From positions 1-40,156 of the forward strand of contig JAHBXX010000042.1 of assembly GCA_019636245.1 (NCBI GenBank): a DNA stretch of 40,156 bases. Direction: 5' to 3'. Position numbers and translations under genes: made by a program. The notes under the pieces were generated by a model, which was given only the letters and a program-made list of their open reading frames with translations, was not told the origin of the DNA and ran no database searches. Positions 15,564 through 24,119 of this stretch are shown one piece after another (position 1 is the first letter of the stretch; each line of letters opens with the position of its first letter). This DNA comes from Planctomycetota bacterium (lineage in GTDB: Bacteria > Planctomycetota > UBA1135 > UBA2386).

Positions 15564-16733
15564 ATGCGTTCACTGGCCGGCGTCTGCCTGTTCTCCGTCA
15601 TCGGCGTCGGCTTGCCGTCGCAGACCACGCACCTCGTCGGCCCGGGCGGCCTGCCGCAGATCCGCGATGCGCTCGCGGTCGCCGCGCATGGCGACACGAT
15701 CCTCGTGCAGCCCGGCACCTACGCGCACTTCGCCTGCAGCCTCGCCGTGACCATCCGCGCCACCGCCCCCGGGTCGGTGGTCGTCGCCTTGAACGGCGCC
15801 TTCCCCCCACCCATCTGCGCCAGTACGTTCTGCGCTCCGACCCAGGGACCGACCGTGTTCGCGCTGCCCAGCGCAGCGACGGCCCACGTGGTCGGCCTGG
15901 TCTTCGAACCCACCGTGGGGCTGCAGCTGGGCACCTACCACCACGTCGTGGTCACCGGCGGCCGCGTCACCTTCGACGGCTGCCGCCTGGAAGCCAGCAA
16001 CCGTAACGCCCTCTCGGTCTACGATGCCGCCGTGCACCTGCAGAACTGCGTCGTGCGCAACTTCAATGGCTTCGGCCACGCCTTGTACGGCCTGCGCGCC
16101 CACGTGACGGCGACCGACGTCTGGTTCCTGGGTGGCAGCGCAGTGCTGTCGTCGCAGCACGATGGGGTGCAGCTCCACGACAGCCGCTTCGTCGGCAGCA
16201 ACCTCCTTGTGCAGGGCGGATCGTCCATCCTCGGCGGACCGGGCCGCGCCCTCCATGCGTCCCACAGCGAGGTCTGGATCGCCGATTCCTCCCTGGGCGC
16301 AGGCGACTGCGCGGTCTACGCGTACTCCACCACCGGCCGCATCGACCGCAGCACGCTGTCGCTGGCAGCCGGCTGCGCCGGGCAGCTGCCGAACGGGCCC
16401 GTGGTCGGCGTCGAGCGGCTGCTGATCCCCAGCAACGGCCAGCCGCTGACCATGCTCGTGCGCACCGAGCCGAATGCCCTGGTGGCGATCCATGCCGCCC
16501 AGCAACTCGGCACGACGTCGGCTCCGGGCCTGCTCGAGCAACCGTTCGCGCTCGACCTCTCCAGCCTGTTCCTCGCCGGCGTCTACCTGGCCGACGCCAA
16601 CGGCGAGGTCACGGCGTCGTGGAACCTGCCGCCGGCCCAGTTCGTCGGCACGCCGCTGTGGCTCGAGGCCATCGCCCTGCTGCCCAACCTGCCGATCCAG
16701 GTCGGTCCTGTCGTCGGCGGTATCATCCGCTGA
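15564..16733 (+). CDS. Exported right-handed beta-helix protein, copy 1
   Basis: 389 residues. The signal peptide MRSLAGVCLFSVIGVGLPSQ likely ends at Ser19. The mature protein opens with TTHLVGPGGLPQIRDALAVA and DTILVQPGTYAHF, the standard start of parallel beta-helix (pectate-lyase-like) proteins. Repeated short strands of T/V-x-x-D-x-x-F character follow, such as VTFDGCRLEASNRNALSV and VTATDVWFLGGSAV. A distinct C-terminal domain ends FVGTPLWLEAIALLPNLPIQ. No catalytic site is apparent. It is a tandem duplicate of the next gene: the first 112 bp of the mature part are about 93% identical. It is presumably secreted or on the cell surface, with unknown function. Confidence 0.8.
   Translation: MRSLAGVCLFSVIGVGLPSQTTHLVGPGGLPQIRDALAVAAHGDTILVQPGTYAHFACSLAVTIRATAPGSVVVALNGAFPPPICASTFCAPTQGPTVFALPSAATAHVVGLVFEPTVGLQLGTYHHVVVTGGRVTFDGCRLEASNRNALSVYDAAVHLQNCVVRNFNGFGHALYGLRAHVTATDVWFLGGSAVLSSQHDGVQLHDSRFVGSNLLVQGGSSILGGPGRALHASHSEVWIADSSLGAGDCAVYAYSTTGRIDRSTLSLAAGCAGQLPNGPVVGVERLLIPSNGQPLTMLVRTEPNALVAIHAAQQLGTTSAPGLLEQPFALDLSSLFLAGVYLADANGEVTASWNLPPAQFVGTPLWLEAIALLPNLPIQVGPVVGGIIR
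15621..15732 (+). repeat. Direct repeat, left copy (beta-helix gene duplication)
   Basis: 112 bp covering the start of the mature protein of copy 1. It matches 16807-16918 at 104 of 112 positions by hand alignment with no gaps. Most differences are silent or conservative, so the protein is under selection or the duplication is fairly recent. Confidence 0.85.
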
Positions 16734-16758
16734 CCTCGCCTCCCCACTCGCCGTCGCC

Positions 16759-17943
16759 ATGAAGACCGTGCTCCACCTCCTCGTCGCCGCGCCGTCGCTG
16801 CTCGCCCAGACCACGCATCTCGTCGGCCCCGGCGGCCTGCCGCAGATCCGCGACGCGCTGGCGATCGCCGCGCCCGGTGACACGATCCTCGTGCAGCCCG
16901 GCACCTACGCGCACTTCGAGGTGGGGTTCGGTGTGACCATCCAGGCGACCTCGCCCGGCACGGTCGCGGTGGCGTACGACCCAGCCTTCGCGCCGCCAGG
17001 CTGCCTGAGTTTCTCGACCTGCGCGATCTTCCAGGGCCCGACGCAGTTCGTGATCCCCGTTGGCCAGACGGCCACGGTGGTGGGCGTGCAGTTCCAGCCG
17101 GCGACGGTCGTGACGCCCCTGCCGGGCATCTCGGTCAGGCACCGCGTCAACGTGCGCGGCGGCGGCACCGTGGCGTTCGACCAGTGCACGTTCGCAGCCG
17201 ATGACGTGCACGCGGTCATCATCGAGCAGTTTTCGAAGGCGTCCTTCGTTGCCTGCACGGTGACCGGGGGCGGCACGACGATCACCGCCAACGGCCTGCA
17301 TGCAACGTACGCAAACGTGAGCGCCGTGGGCTCGACGTTCACCGGCAATTCGGCATCGCTGAGTGCGCCCGGCCACGGTGTCTACCTGTTCAACGCCAGT
17401 CTGCACGGCAGCAACCTCGTCGTGCAGGGCGGCGCCAGCGCGTTCGGCCAGAGCCCCGCACTTCGCGCGGGCAGCTCGACGGTCTGGCTCGCCGACTCCT
17501 CACTGACGGGCGGCGGCGCGGCCTGCCCGATCCTCTCCACCAGCAGCGTCCGGCTCGCGCGCACGACCTTGGCGCCGACCGCCGGCTGCCCGCCGACGCC
17601 GACCGGCTCCGTCGTCGGCACCGAGCAACCGGCTCCCCCCACCAACGGTGCGACCTACACGCTGCACCTGCGCACCGAGCCCAACCAGATGGTGTTCGTG
17701 TTCGCCAGCGACAGCCTCGTCATGAGCGGCGTGCCGGCGCCGGGCGGCGTGTTCGAGCAGCCGGTCGGCCTCGGCGCGCCGTTCTTCGCCGACGCCGGCA
17801 TCGCCGATGCCACCGGCCTCCTGTCGCTGTCGTGGGCGATGCCGGCCGGCCAGTTCCTAGGCACGCCGCTGTGGCTGCAGGCGATCAGCGGCACGAACTT
17901 CCCGCTGCAGCTGGGGCCGGTGGTCGGCGGCATCGTGCGCTGA
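16759..17943 (+). CDS. Exported right-handed beta-helix protein, copy 2
   Basis: 394 residues. The signal peptide MKTVLHLLVAAPSLLAQ likely ends at Ala16. Architecture is the same as the preceding gene: TTHLVGPGGLPQIRDALAIA at the start, a run of beta-helix turns (GTVAFDQCTFAADDVHAVII, VSAVGSTFTGNSASLS, GSNLVVQGGASAFGQ), then a C-terminal domain ending FLGTPLWLQAISGTNFPLQ and VVGGIVR. It starts 25 nt after copy 1, so the pair is probably one transcript. The two ends are strongly conserved between copies while the middle differs much more, suggesting separate ligands or simple drift. The function is unknown. Confidence 0.8.
   Translation: MKTVLHLLVAAPSLLAQTTHLVGPGGLPQIRDALAIAAPGDTILVQPGTYAHFEVGFGVTIQATSPGTVAVAYDPAFAPPGCLSFSTCAIFQGPTQFVIPVGQTATVVGVQFQPATVVTPLPGISVRHRVNVRGGGTVAFDQCTFAADDVHAVIIEQFSKASFVACTVTGGGTTITANGLHATYANVSAVGSTFTGNSASLSAPGHGVYLFNASLHGSNLVVQGGASAFGQSPALRAGSSTVWLADSSLTGGGAACPILSTSSVRLARTTLAPTAGCPPTPTGSVVGTEQPAPPTNGATYTLHLRTEPNQMVFVFASDSLVMSGVPAPGGVFEQPVGLGAPFFADAGIADATGLLSLSWAMPAGQFLGTPLWLQAISGTNFPLQLGPVVGGIVR
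16807..16918 (+). repeat. Direct repeat, right copy (beta-helix gene duplication)
   Basis: Partner of 15621-15732; the copies lie 1186 bp apart, which is the length of one duplicated gene unit. Recombination between them would fuse the two genes in frame, leaving a single beta-helix gene. Confidence 0.85.
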
Positions 17944-17959
17944 TCGGCGACCGCGCGGG

Positions 17960-17965
17960 TAGACT
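17960..17965 (+). promoter_or_regulatory. Candidate -10 element TAGACT
   Basis: GGTAGACTGCGCC, 59 nt before the ATG of the FG-GAP gene. The core and its CGC-rich flank match the element in front of the alcohol dehydrogenase gene and, on the minus strand, the cytochrome gene. Confidence 0.4.
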
Positions 17966-18024
17966 GCGCCGCGCGCGGCCCGCCCTGCGGCGCGCCCCAC
18001 CCTCCGGCCCGCGCGCCTCGCCCG

Positions 18025-19956
18025 ATGCACCTCCTCCCCTGCCGGCGGCGCCGGCGCCCTGCCGTCCCGTTCCTCGCCGCGCTGCTCGCCGCAGCCTCGC
18101 TGCCGGCGCAGTACCGCTACCAGCAGCAGACCGGCCTGATCGCCGGCCCGACGGTGCGCACCGAAGGCTGCCTGCTGGTCGACGTCGACGGCGACGGCGA
18201 CCTCGACGTCGTGTTCGCGAACGGCTACGTGCTGTCGACCAGCGGCCAGGCGATCCAGCCGACGCTGCTGATCAACCGCATCGGCCAGGGACTCGGGCTC
18301 GTCGACGAGACCGCGGCGCGGCTGCCGGCGCTGGCGATCCGCGGCACGCTGGCGGTCGCGTTCGACGTCGACGGCGACGGCGACCTCGACCTCGTGTTCG
18401 CCTGCAACGGCAACTCGCAGCAGCGCCTCTACGTCAACGACGGCGCCGGGCACTTCACCGACGAGTCCACGACGCGGCTGCCGGGGATGGTCATCACCGC
18501 CGCCGGCTGCGCCTACGGCGACGTCGACCAGGACGGCGACCTCGACCTGTTCTTCAACGACGAACTCACCAACGGGCAGCTGAAGCTGTGCCTCAACGAC
18601 GGCACCGGCACGTTCACGAACGTCACCGGCACGCACGTCGTCGCGGCGCCGAAGTCGAACCAGCAGGACATCGTGCTCTGCGACCTCGACAACGACTGGG
18701 ACCTCGACGTGATCAACTGCGGCAAGTCGGCCGGCCAGCAGATCTTCTTCAACGACGGCACCGGCCGCTTCCTCACCGTCACCACCGCGCTGCTGCCCGC
18801 GGGCACGACGCTGACCTACGAGTTCGAGGCCGCCGACCTCGACCACGACGGCGACCTCGACCTGGCGATGCTGAGCTACAGCGGCGTCACCGACACCCTG
18901 CTGCGCAACGAGCTGATCCCGAGCGGCACGCTGTCGTTCACCAACCTGCCGGGCGCGCTCGCTGGCGGCGCCGGCGACGACGACAACGAGTGGGCGTTCG
19001 TCGACTGCGACGACGACGGCGACCTCGACCTCGTCAACGGCTCGCTGCAGGCCGCCGCCGAGAAGCTCTACCGCAACGACGGCGGCTTCACGTTCACGCG
19101 CTGGACGGGCACAGACGGCTTCTCGCCGCAAACCGACAGCACGCTCGACGTCGCCATCGGCGACCTGAACGGCGACGGCGTCTTCGACGTCGTCACCGCC
19201 CAGGGCGAATCCGGCACCTACACCAACCGCGCCTACTACGGCACCGGCCCCGCGGACACGCAGCCGCCGCGGTTCGTGCGCGTCGAGTCGCTGCCGGCGG
19301 TGAGCCAGACCCCCGACGGCCCGTGGGTCGTGCGCGCGGCGATCCAGGACTCGTTCGTCGACGACGGCGAGACGTCGGTGCAGACCGCGGCGCTCGACTG
19401 GACGATCACCCACCGCGGCGGCGTGGCGATCGGCTCGACGCCGATGCGGTTCCTCGGCGGCCTGCTGTTCCGCGCCGAACTGCACGCGCCACCCGGCGTG
19501 ATCATGAACGGCGCCACCGTCGTCTGGTCGCTGCGCGCGACCGACCGGCGCGGCAACACGGCGGTCACGCCGGCGCAGTCGTTCTGGATCTGCGGCATCC
19601 AGGCCTACGGCCTCGCCCTCGGCGGCACCAACACCGCGCTGCTGGCCGGCGGCGGCGACGCGCACCTCGGCGGCCTGTTCGCGCTCGCCTGGAGCCAGGC
19701 CGGGCCGTCGACGACCGGCGCGCTCGGCATCTCGCTCGGCAGCCGCTGGCAGGCGACGATCCCCGAGGGCACGCTGCTGATCGACCCCTACCAGTTCCTG
19801 CTGGTCGGCGCCATCGGCACCGACCCGGCCGGCGCCGGCGGCCTCGGCATCCCGATCCCCAACCTGCCGCTGGCCGGCCTGCCGGTGACGTTCCAGGCCG
19901 TGTTCGACGTGCCCGTGTCGATGACCAACGGCGTCGAGCTGGTGCTCTGCCCGTGA
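18025..19956 (+). CDS. Exported FG-GAP/VCBS repeat protein
   Basis: 643 residues. The signal peptide ends LLAAASLPA with Gln29 first in the mature protein. At least seven calcium-binding turns of the D-x-D-x-D-G-x-x-D type are visible: DVDGDGDLD twice, then DVDQDGDLD, DLDNDWDLD, DLDHDGDLD, DCDDDGDLD and DLNGDGVFD. They are spaced about 50-75 residues apart, as in a seven-bladed FG-GAP propeller (residues 45-410). A beta-sandwich-like region follows (WVVRAAIQDSFVDDGETSV). The end, LPLAGLPVTFQAVFDVP, resembles the C-terminal domain of the two beta-helix proteins. One turn (DNDWDLD) has Trp in place of Gly. It probably acts outside the cell in adhesion or carbohydrate binding, but no partner is known. 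Confidence 0.88.
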   Translation: MHLLPCRRRRRPAVPFLAALLAAASLPAQYRYQQQTGLIAGPTVRTEGCLLVDVDGDGDLDVVFANGYVLSTSGQAIQPTLLINRIGQGLGLVDETAARLPALAIRGTLAVAFDVDGDGDLDLVFACNGNSQQRLYVNDGAGHFTDESTTRLPGMVITAAGCAYGDVDQDGDLDLFFNDELTNGQLKLCLNDGTGTFTNVTGTHVVAAPKSNQQDIVLCDLDNDWDLDVINCGKSAGQQIFFNDGTGRFLTVTTALLPAGTTLTYEFEAADLDHDGDLDLAMLSYSGVTDTLLRNELIPSGTLSFTNLPGALAGGAGDDDNEWAFVDCDDDGDLDLVNGSLQAAAEKLYRNDGGFTFTRWTGTDGFSPQTDSTLDVAIGDLNGDGVFDVVTAQGESGTYTNRAYYGTGPADTQPPRFVRVESLPAVSQTPDGPWVVRAAIQDSFVDDGETSVQTAALDWTITHRGGVAIGSTPMRFLGGLLFRAELHAPPGVIMNGATVVWSLRATDRRGNTAVTPAQSFWICGIQAYGLALGGTNTALLAGGGDAHLGGLFALAWSQAGPSTTGALGISLGSRWQATIPEGTLLIDPYQFLLVGAIGTDPAGAGGLGIPIPNLPLAGLPVTFQAVFDVPVSMTNGVELVLCP

Positions 19957-20003
19957 CGCCGGCCGCCGACCGACGGCGCATGGCGGCGCGCACCCGGGCC
20001 GGC

Positions 20004-20009
20004 TAGCGT
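20004..20009 (+). promoter_or_regulatory. Candidate -10 element TAGCGT
   Basis: GGCTAGCGTCCGCGGCC ends 10 nt before the ATG at 20020. The same GCTAnnnT-CGCGGCC arrangement occurs at 33074-33089. A leaderless or nearly leaderless transcript is expected. Confidence 0.5.
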
Positions 20010-20019
20010 CCGCGGCCGC

Positions 20020-21692
20020 ATGCGCACGACGCAGCTGCTGCGCGAGCTGGAACGCCTCCGCTCGCAGTTCGGTCCCGGCACCGGCGCCCAGAAGCGCGAG
20101 CTGCTGCAGCAGCTCGCCACGGCGCGGCTGCCGACGGCGGCCGCGGTGGCCAGACTGCACGAGTGCCTGTGCTTCCTGCGCGCGCACCCCGACGATGCAG
20201 CGCTGCTGGCGACCGTGACGGCGCTGCTCTCCGGCTTCCACCGCCGCGCCGACCTGCGCCGGCACCGCCGAGCCCTGGCCGAATCGGGCATCGCCGGCAC
20301 GCGCCTGCGCTACTCGTTCTTCGCCGACACCGCGCGCTGGCTGTCCGGGCGGCTGCCCGGCGCGCTGCGCGTGGTCTGGCGGGGCTACCGGAACGCCGAC
20401 CTGCTGCTGCAGCGGCTGCCGCTGCTGGCCACGTGGCCGGAGACGCCGGGACTCGACGAAGCCGACCTGTCCGCGCGCGCCTGGGTGCGCCGCCTCGCGG
20501 GCCCCGCCACCAGCGACGCCGACTTCCTGATCGCACGCTGCCAGCGGCTCGGCCGCACCGCCGCCGAGCGCGAGACGTTCTTCGAGGAACTCGACCTCGA
20601 GTTCGAGCTGGACCTGCTGCCCGAGTCCGGCGCGCCGTCGCGCACGCGGGCGCTGGCCGCCGACCGGCCGGTGCACTTCCAGACCGGGCCGCTGCGCCGG
20701 GAACGCCCCGACTTGCGCGCGGAGCTGCGCCGGCCCGCGCGCGAGGTCGCCGTCGACGCGACGACGGGGCAGCGCCTCGTGGACCTCGCGCGCGAGGCGA
20801 TGGTGCTGCGGCACCGCGACCTCGACGCCTTCGCCTACGGCGACCCGCGCGACGTGCGGCTCTACGACTGCGGCGCCGGGCTCGAGTTCGCGGTGATCGG
20901 CATGCGGCCCGAGCGGCGCCTGCTGCTCGAGGCGGTCTACGCCTACCTGACGCTGAAGAACGGCGTGCCGATCGGCTACGTGCTGACGTCAGGGCTCTTC
21001 GGCAGCTCGGAGATCGCCTACAACGTGTTCGACACTGGCGCGGCGGCGAGGCGGGCCTGGTCTACGGACGCGTGCTGGCGGTGACGCGGCAGCTCTACGG
21101 CTCGGACACGTTCACGGTGTTCCCCTACCAGCTCGGCGGCGAAGGCAACCAGGAAGGGCTCGCGTCCGGCTCGTGGTGGTTCTACCAGAAGCTCGGCTTC
21201 CGGGCGCGCGAGCCGGAGGTGCTGGCGACGATGGAGCGGGAGCTGGCGGCGATGGCGCGGCGGCAGGAGCACCGGACGTCCATCGCCACGCTGCAGCAAC
21301 TCGCCGCGCACAACGTGTACTGGTCCGCGGGCCGCGCGCGCGACGACGTGATCGGCGTGTTCCCGCTGGCCAACCTCGGGCTGGCGGTCACGGACCTGCT
21401 GGCGCGGCGGTTCGGCGCCGACCGGGAGCGCGGCGAACGGGTGTGCGCCGACGAGGCGGCGGCGCTGTGCGGCGTGCGCGGCTGGCAGGGCTGGCCCGAC
21501 GAACAGGCACTGTGGTGGCGGCGCTGGGCGCCGCTGGTGATGCTGCTCGGGGTGGAAGGGTGGACGGCGGCCGAGCGCCGGGCGCTGGTCGAGGTGGTGC
21601 GCAAGAAGGGTGGCCAGCGGGAGTCGGACTACGTGCGGGCGCTGGATGGGCACCGGCGGCTGCGCGCGGCGCTGCGGCGGCTGGCGCGCTGA
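20020..21692 (+). pseudogene. Conserved hypothetical gene (GNAT-like) split by a frameshift
   Basis: The first frame runs from ATG 20020 and reads EIAYNVFDT before turning into low-quality sequence that ends at 21084. The frame one base earlier takes over at about 21036 and continues (WRGGEAGLVYGRVLAVTRQLYG, then FTVFPYQLGGEGNQEGL and WWFYQKLGFR) to a TGA at 21690-21692. One missing base between 21035 and 21036, for example ACCTGG instead of ACTGG, would restore a protein of about 557 residues. The joined sequence resembles proteins whose middle looks like an acetyltransferase fold (PIGYVLTSGLFGSSEIAYNVF). Neither half shows other decay, so this is a sequencing error or a very recent mutation. 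The function is unknown. Confidence 0.75.
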
Positions 21693-21728
21693 CGCGGCGA
21701 TGCGCCGACGCGGCGGCGGCGTCAGCGC
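21686..21728 (+). terminator. 10-bp perfect inverted repeat holding both stop codons
   Basis: GCGCTGACGC (21686-21695) and GCGTCAGCGC (21719-21728) are exact reverse complements. The TGA of the upstream gene lies in the left arm and the TGA of the opposing DUF1592 gene in the right arm. The 23-nt interior can form a second small hairpin. A shared bidirectional terminator is likely; there is no T tract. Confidence 0.5.
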
Positions 21729-24013
21729 GGCTCCACCACCCGGTGCGTGAACGCCGGGTCCTGCACCACCAGCAGCACCAGAGCCCGCAGCGTCACCGCG
21801 CCCTGCCGCAGCAGCTCGTCGACCCCGACCCGCAGCCGCAGCCTGTCCACCGGCCGCGCGTCGCGGCCGACCGCGTAGACGAACAGCTTCGTCGCCAGCG
21901 TGCGCACGAACGCCGGATCGGCGCGCAGCACCTGCTTCAGCCCGCCGAGCCCCTCCACCGTCCGCCCGTCCGGCAGGTCGCCGCTGCAGTCGATCGCGCC
22001 ACCCGCGTCCTCGACCCGGAACCGCCCGATCGCGTCGTAGCGCTCCAGCGCGAACCCGAGCGCATCCATGCGCACGTGGCAGACCGCGCACTGCGAACGC
22101 TCCCGGTGCTGCGCCAGCTGCTCGCGGAACGATCGGCTGCTGTCGATCGCCGCCTCGCCGGCCAGCGTGTCGTTGCCCGGCGGCGGCGGCGGCGGCGGCT
22201 GGCCGAGCAGGTTCTCGAGCACCCACTTGCCGCGCTTGACCGGCGACGTGCGCGTCGGGTTCGACGTCACCGCCAGCACGCTGGCGTGGCCGAGCACCCC
22301 GCCGCGCTCGCGCAGCGCCGCCGGCAGCGTCACCGGCACGAACGCGTCGGCGGCGACATGGCCCGGCCGGTCGAGCCCGTAGAACGCCGCCAGCCGCGCG
22401 TCGACGTGCGTGAAGTCGCAATCGAGCAGGTCGCGCACGTCGCGGCCGTCGCGCAGCACCGCCAGGAACAGCAGCTCCGTCTCGCGCCGCAGCGACGCCC
22501 GCAGCTCGTCGTCGAAGCCGGGGAATCGCGCCGGGTCCGGCATGCGGTCGGCGAGGCTGCGCAGCTCGAGCCACTGCGCCGCGAAGTCGGTCGCCAGCGC
22601 CTCGGCGCGCGGATCGCCGAGCAGCCGGTCGACCTCGGCCTGCCGCCCCGCCGGCGTGGTCAGTCCGCCCTTGGCGGCGCGCTCGAGCAGCCGTTCGTCG
22701 GGCCCGCAGCCCCAGAGCAGGAACGACAGCCGCGACGCCAGGGCCGGCCCGCCGAGCGGCACGACGGCGCCGGGCGTGCCGTCGACGCCGCCGGCTTCGA
22801 TGCGGAACAGGAAGTGCGGCGACGCGAGCGCTGCCTGCAGCACGGCCCGCAGCGCCTCGACGAGCAGACCGCCGTCGCGCAGCACCGCCTGGCCGAGCCG
22901 CGTCGCGCGCGCCAGCTCGTCGTCGCTCGCCGGCCGCCGGTAGACCCGCGGCAGCAGCGCGCGCACCACCGCCCGCAGCCGGGACGGGTCGTCGCCACGG
23001 GCGCCCAGCACGGCGTGCAGCCAGGCGGCCGCCGCGGGCACCGGCGCCGCGTCGGTCGGGCCGATCACCTCGAGCCAGTCGACGTGCAGGTTGCGGTCGC
23101 GGCGCTGGGGGTCCGGGTGTTCGGGCTGGTAGAAGTCGTTGGGGAACTCGATGCCGAGCTGGCGCTCGCCGCCGGCGAGCGGCGTGCGCAGCATGAACTC
23201 GCGCAGCGGCCGCTCGCCGACCTCGAACGCGACCAGCTCGCGGCCATCCAGTCGCAGCAGCAGCTTCGCCGGCTCGTCGCCGGCCTGGTCGGCGCCGGCC
23301 AGCGCGCGCAGCACGTAGATGCCGTCGCGCGGCAGCCGCACCGTCGTCGCGAGCGTCGCCCGCGAGTAGAGGTTCGCCACCTCGCCGTCGAGGTTGGCGC
23401 CCCGGCCGTCGACGAGCCGCATCGCCTCGGCCTCGAGCCGCCGCACCGTCGGCCGCGCCGGATCCTCGCCGTCGAACACGCGCTGCGCGACCTCGGCGGC
23501 GGCGGCGAGGTAGGTCTCGAGGTGCAGCGTCGAGAACGACAGCGCGTCGCCGATCGTGTCGAAGCCGTAGCCGAGGTCGTCGGCCGGGAACGCCGCCGTC
23601 GCCACCTCGACGCCGAACAGCTCGCGCACGGTCCGCTCCCACTGCGCGCGCGACAGCCGCCGCACGGTGACGCGGCCGGGGTCCGGCGGCAGCCGCGGCA
23701 CCTCGGCCAGCAGCAGGGCGTCGACCCCGGCGACGAACGCCTGCCGTTCGGCCGCGGGCGGCGCCTCGGCGTCCGGCGGCGGCATCTCGCCGGCGAGCAC
23801 GCGGTCGCGCAGCCGGCTCCAGCGCCAGAGCCGCGCCACCGGCCCGCCGGCGGGCGTTTCGAGGTCGAGACCGCCCTTGGTCGTCGACCCGCCGTGGCAG
23901 TCGAGGCAGTGCGAGCGCACGAAGGCCAGGGCCGCCGCCTCGTGGCCGGCGTCCTGGGCCACGAGACGAGGCGACAGCGCGGCGGCGAGCGCCGGGAACA
24001 GCAGGCGCAGCAT
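21722..24013 (-). CDS. DUF1592-family planctomycete cytochrome c
   Basis: 763 residues from the ATG before the signal peptide MLRLLFPALAAALSPRLVAQ; further open frame upstream has no signal and was not used. CLDCH at residues 36-40 is the PSCyt1-type haem site. The familiar order follows: DUF1587 (RLSRAQWERTVRELFGV), DUF1595 (LPRVYRRPASDDELAR), DUF1592 (RLSFLLWGCGPDERLLERA), DUF1588 (DARLAAFYGLDRPG, RGGVLGHASVLAVTSNPTRTSP) and DUF1585 at the end (TLATKLFVYAVGR). A second CxxCH, CAVCH, lies at 642-646 with a proline run before it. In planctomycetes this family usually pairs with a DUF1552 protein. No DUF1552 gene is next to it here. It is exported; the substrate is unknown. Confidence 0.92.
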   Translation of the reverse strand: MLRLLFPALAAALSPRLVAQDAGHEAAALAFVRSHCLDCHGGSTTKGGLDLETPAGGPVARLWRWSRLRDRVLAGEMPPPDAEAPPAAERQAFVAGVDALLLAEVPRLPPDPGRVTVRRLSRAQWERTVRELFGVEVATAAFPADDLGYGFDTIGDALSFSTLHLETYLAAAAEVAQRVFDGEDPARPTVRRLEAEAMRLVDGRGANLDGEVANLYSRATLATTVRLPRDGIYVLRALAGADQAGDEPAKLLLRLDGRELVAFEVGERPLREFMLRTPLAGGERQLGIEFPNDFYQPEHPDPQRRDRNLHVDWLEVIGPTDAAPVPAAAAWLHAVLGARGDDPSRLRAVVRALLPRVYRRPASDDELARATRLGQAVLRDGGLLVEALRAVLQAALASPHFLFRIEAGGVDGTPGAVVPLGGPALASRLSFLLWGCGPDERLLERAAKGGLTTPAGRQAEVDRLLGDPRAEALATDFAAQWLELRSLADRMPDPARFPGFDDELRASLRRETELLFLAVLRDGRDVRDLLDCDFTHVDARLAAFYGLDRPGHVAADAFVPVTLPAALRERGGVLGHASVLAVTSNPTRTSPVKRGKWVLENLLGQPPPPPPPGNDTLAGEAAIDSSRSFREQLAQHRERSQCAVCHVRMDALGFALERYDAIGRFRVEDAGGAIDCSGDLPDGRTVEGLGGLKQVLRADPAFVRTLATKLFVYAVGRDARPVDRLRLRVGVDELLRQGAVTLRALVLLVVQDPAFTHRVVEPR

Positions 24014-24022
24014 GGGCCCAGG

Positions 24023-24028
24023 AGCGTA
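24023..24028 (-). promoter_or_regulatory. Candidate -10 element TACGCT (minus strand)
   Basis: GGCTACGCTCC on the minus strand ends 9 nt before the ATG of the DUF1592 gene. It lies back to back with a similar element at 24073-24078 for the opposite gene. Confidence 0.5.
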
Positions 24029-24072
24029 GCCGGCAATGACCACGGCATGACACATCGCCGCGCGCGGCCACC

Positions 24073-24078
24073 TAGCGT
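24073..24078 (+). promoter_or_regulatory. Candidate -10 element TAGCGT
   Basis: CCTAGCGTCCCGGCC, 41 nt before the ATG at 24120, in the 106-nt divergent gap. Together with the minus-strand element at 24023-24028 it gives each gene its own -10 candidate. Confidence 0.45.
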
Positions 24079-24119
24079 CCCGGCCTCGAATCGCCGCGCG
24101 AACCGCGCGGAACGACACC

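Noticed and set aside
18181..18420. Repeated GACGGCGACCTCGAC units as a DNA repeat array.
   Set aside because: They encode the calcium-binding D-G-D-L-D turns of the FG-GAP repeats and reflect protein repetition with fixed codon preference.
17857..20814. Long minus-strand open frame opposite the FG-GAP gene.
   Set aside because: Valine/alanine/glycine-rich shadow of the FG-GAP repeats, without domains, signal peptide or ribosome binding site.
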